Below, in pieces: positions 5,561-5,573 of a stretch of 5,573 nucleotides of DNA. Position numbers and translations under genes: made by a program. Where the stretch lies: NCBI GenBank assembly GCA_002353635.1, contig DEKA01000039.1, positions 107,599 through 113,171 on the forward strand, read 5' to 3'. Every line of letters begins with the position of its first letter. Position 1 is the first letter of the stretch. The notes under the pieces are model-generated. The model searched no databases and was not told the origin of the DNA. It worked only from the letters and a program-made list of their open reading frames with translations. Origin of the DNA: Lachnospiraceae bacterium UBA2734. GTDB lineage: Bacteria; Bacillota; Clostridia; Lachnospirales; Lachnospiraceae.

Positions 5561-5573
5561 AGTAAGAAGCGTT

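Overview
The window looks like chromosomal DNA of a low-G+C-phylum anaerobe, most likely a Lachnospiraceae-type Clostridium relative. The basis is family resemblance: a YerC/YecD-type TrpR-related regulator, a YfhO-type membrane glycosyltransferase, an ACT protein/homoserine dehydrogenase/aspartate kinase cluster and a 67-residue cold shock protein. Coding regions use many G/C-ending codons, while the intergenic stretches are clearly A+T-richer. No tRNA, rRNA, CRISPR array, transposase or phage gene was seen, and nothing points to recent horizontal transfer.

Left half (1-1984, minus strand): an amino-acid biosynthesis cluster read right to left. A small HTH+ACT regulator-like protein (1984-1538) overlaps by one base the homoserine dehydrogenase gene (1538-318). 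After 149 bp comes the start of an aspartate kinase gene (168 to beyond the left edge). Aspartate kinase and homoserine dehydrogenase are the first and third steps of the aspartate pathway to threonine and methionine. The ACT protein is a plausible amino-acid-sensing partner.

Centre (about 1985-2217): a divergent control region. It holds a candidate minus-strand promoter with an inverted repeat over its -10/start region, a candidate plus-strand promoter, and four imperfect copies of a 15-16 bp unit (2140-2212) just before the next gene. The last two copies contain the ribosome-binding sequence AGGAG.

Right half (2218-5435, plus strand): a TrpR/YerC-family DNA-binding protein (2218-2544) overlaps by 17 bp an 834-residue YfhO-family polytopic membrane protein (2528-5032), probably a GT-C type enzyme decorating a cell-surface polymer. 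After about 200 bp comes a cold shock protein gene (5232-5435) with its own near-consensus promoter and a leader of about 65 nt. The last 138 bp contain no gene but do hold a promoter-like pair and a perfect 12-bp palindrome, probably belonging to a gene outside the window.

Most of the window is ordinary housekeeping DNA. The parts most worth a second look are the leader repeats at 2140-2212, the inverted repeats of the divergent region, and a coding-like out-of-frame tail after the YfhO gene.
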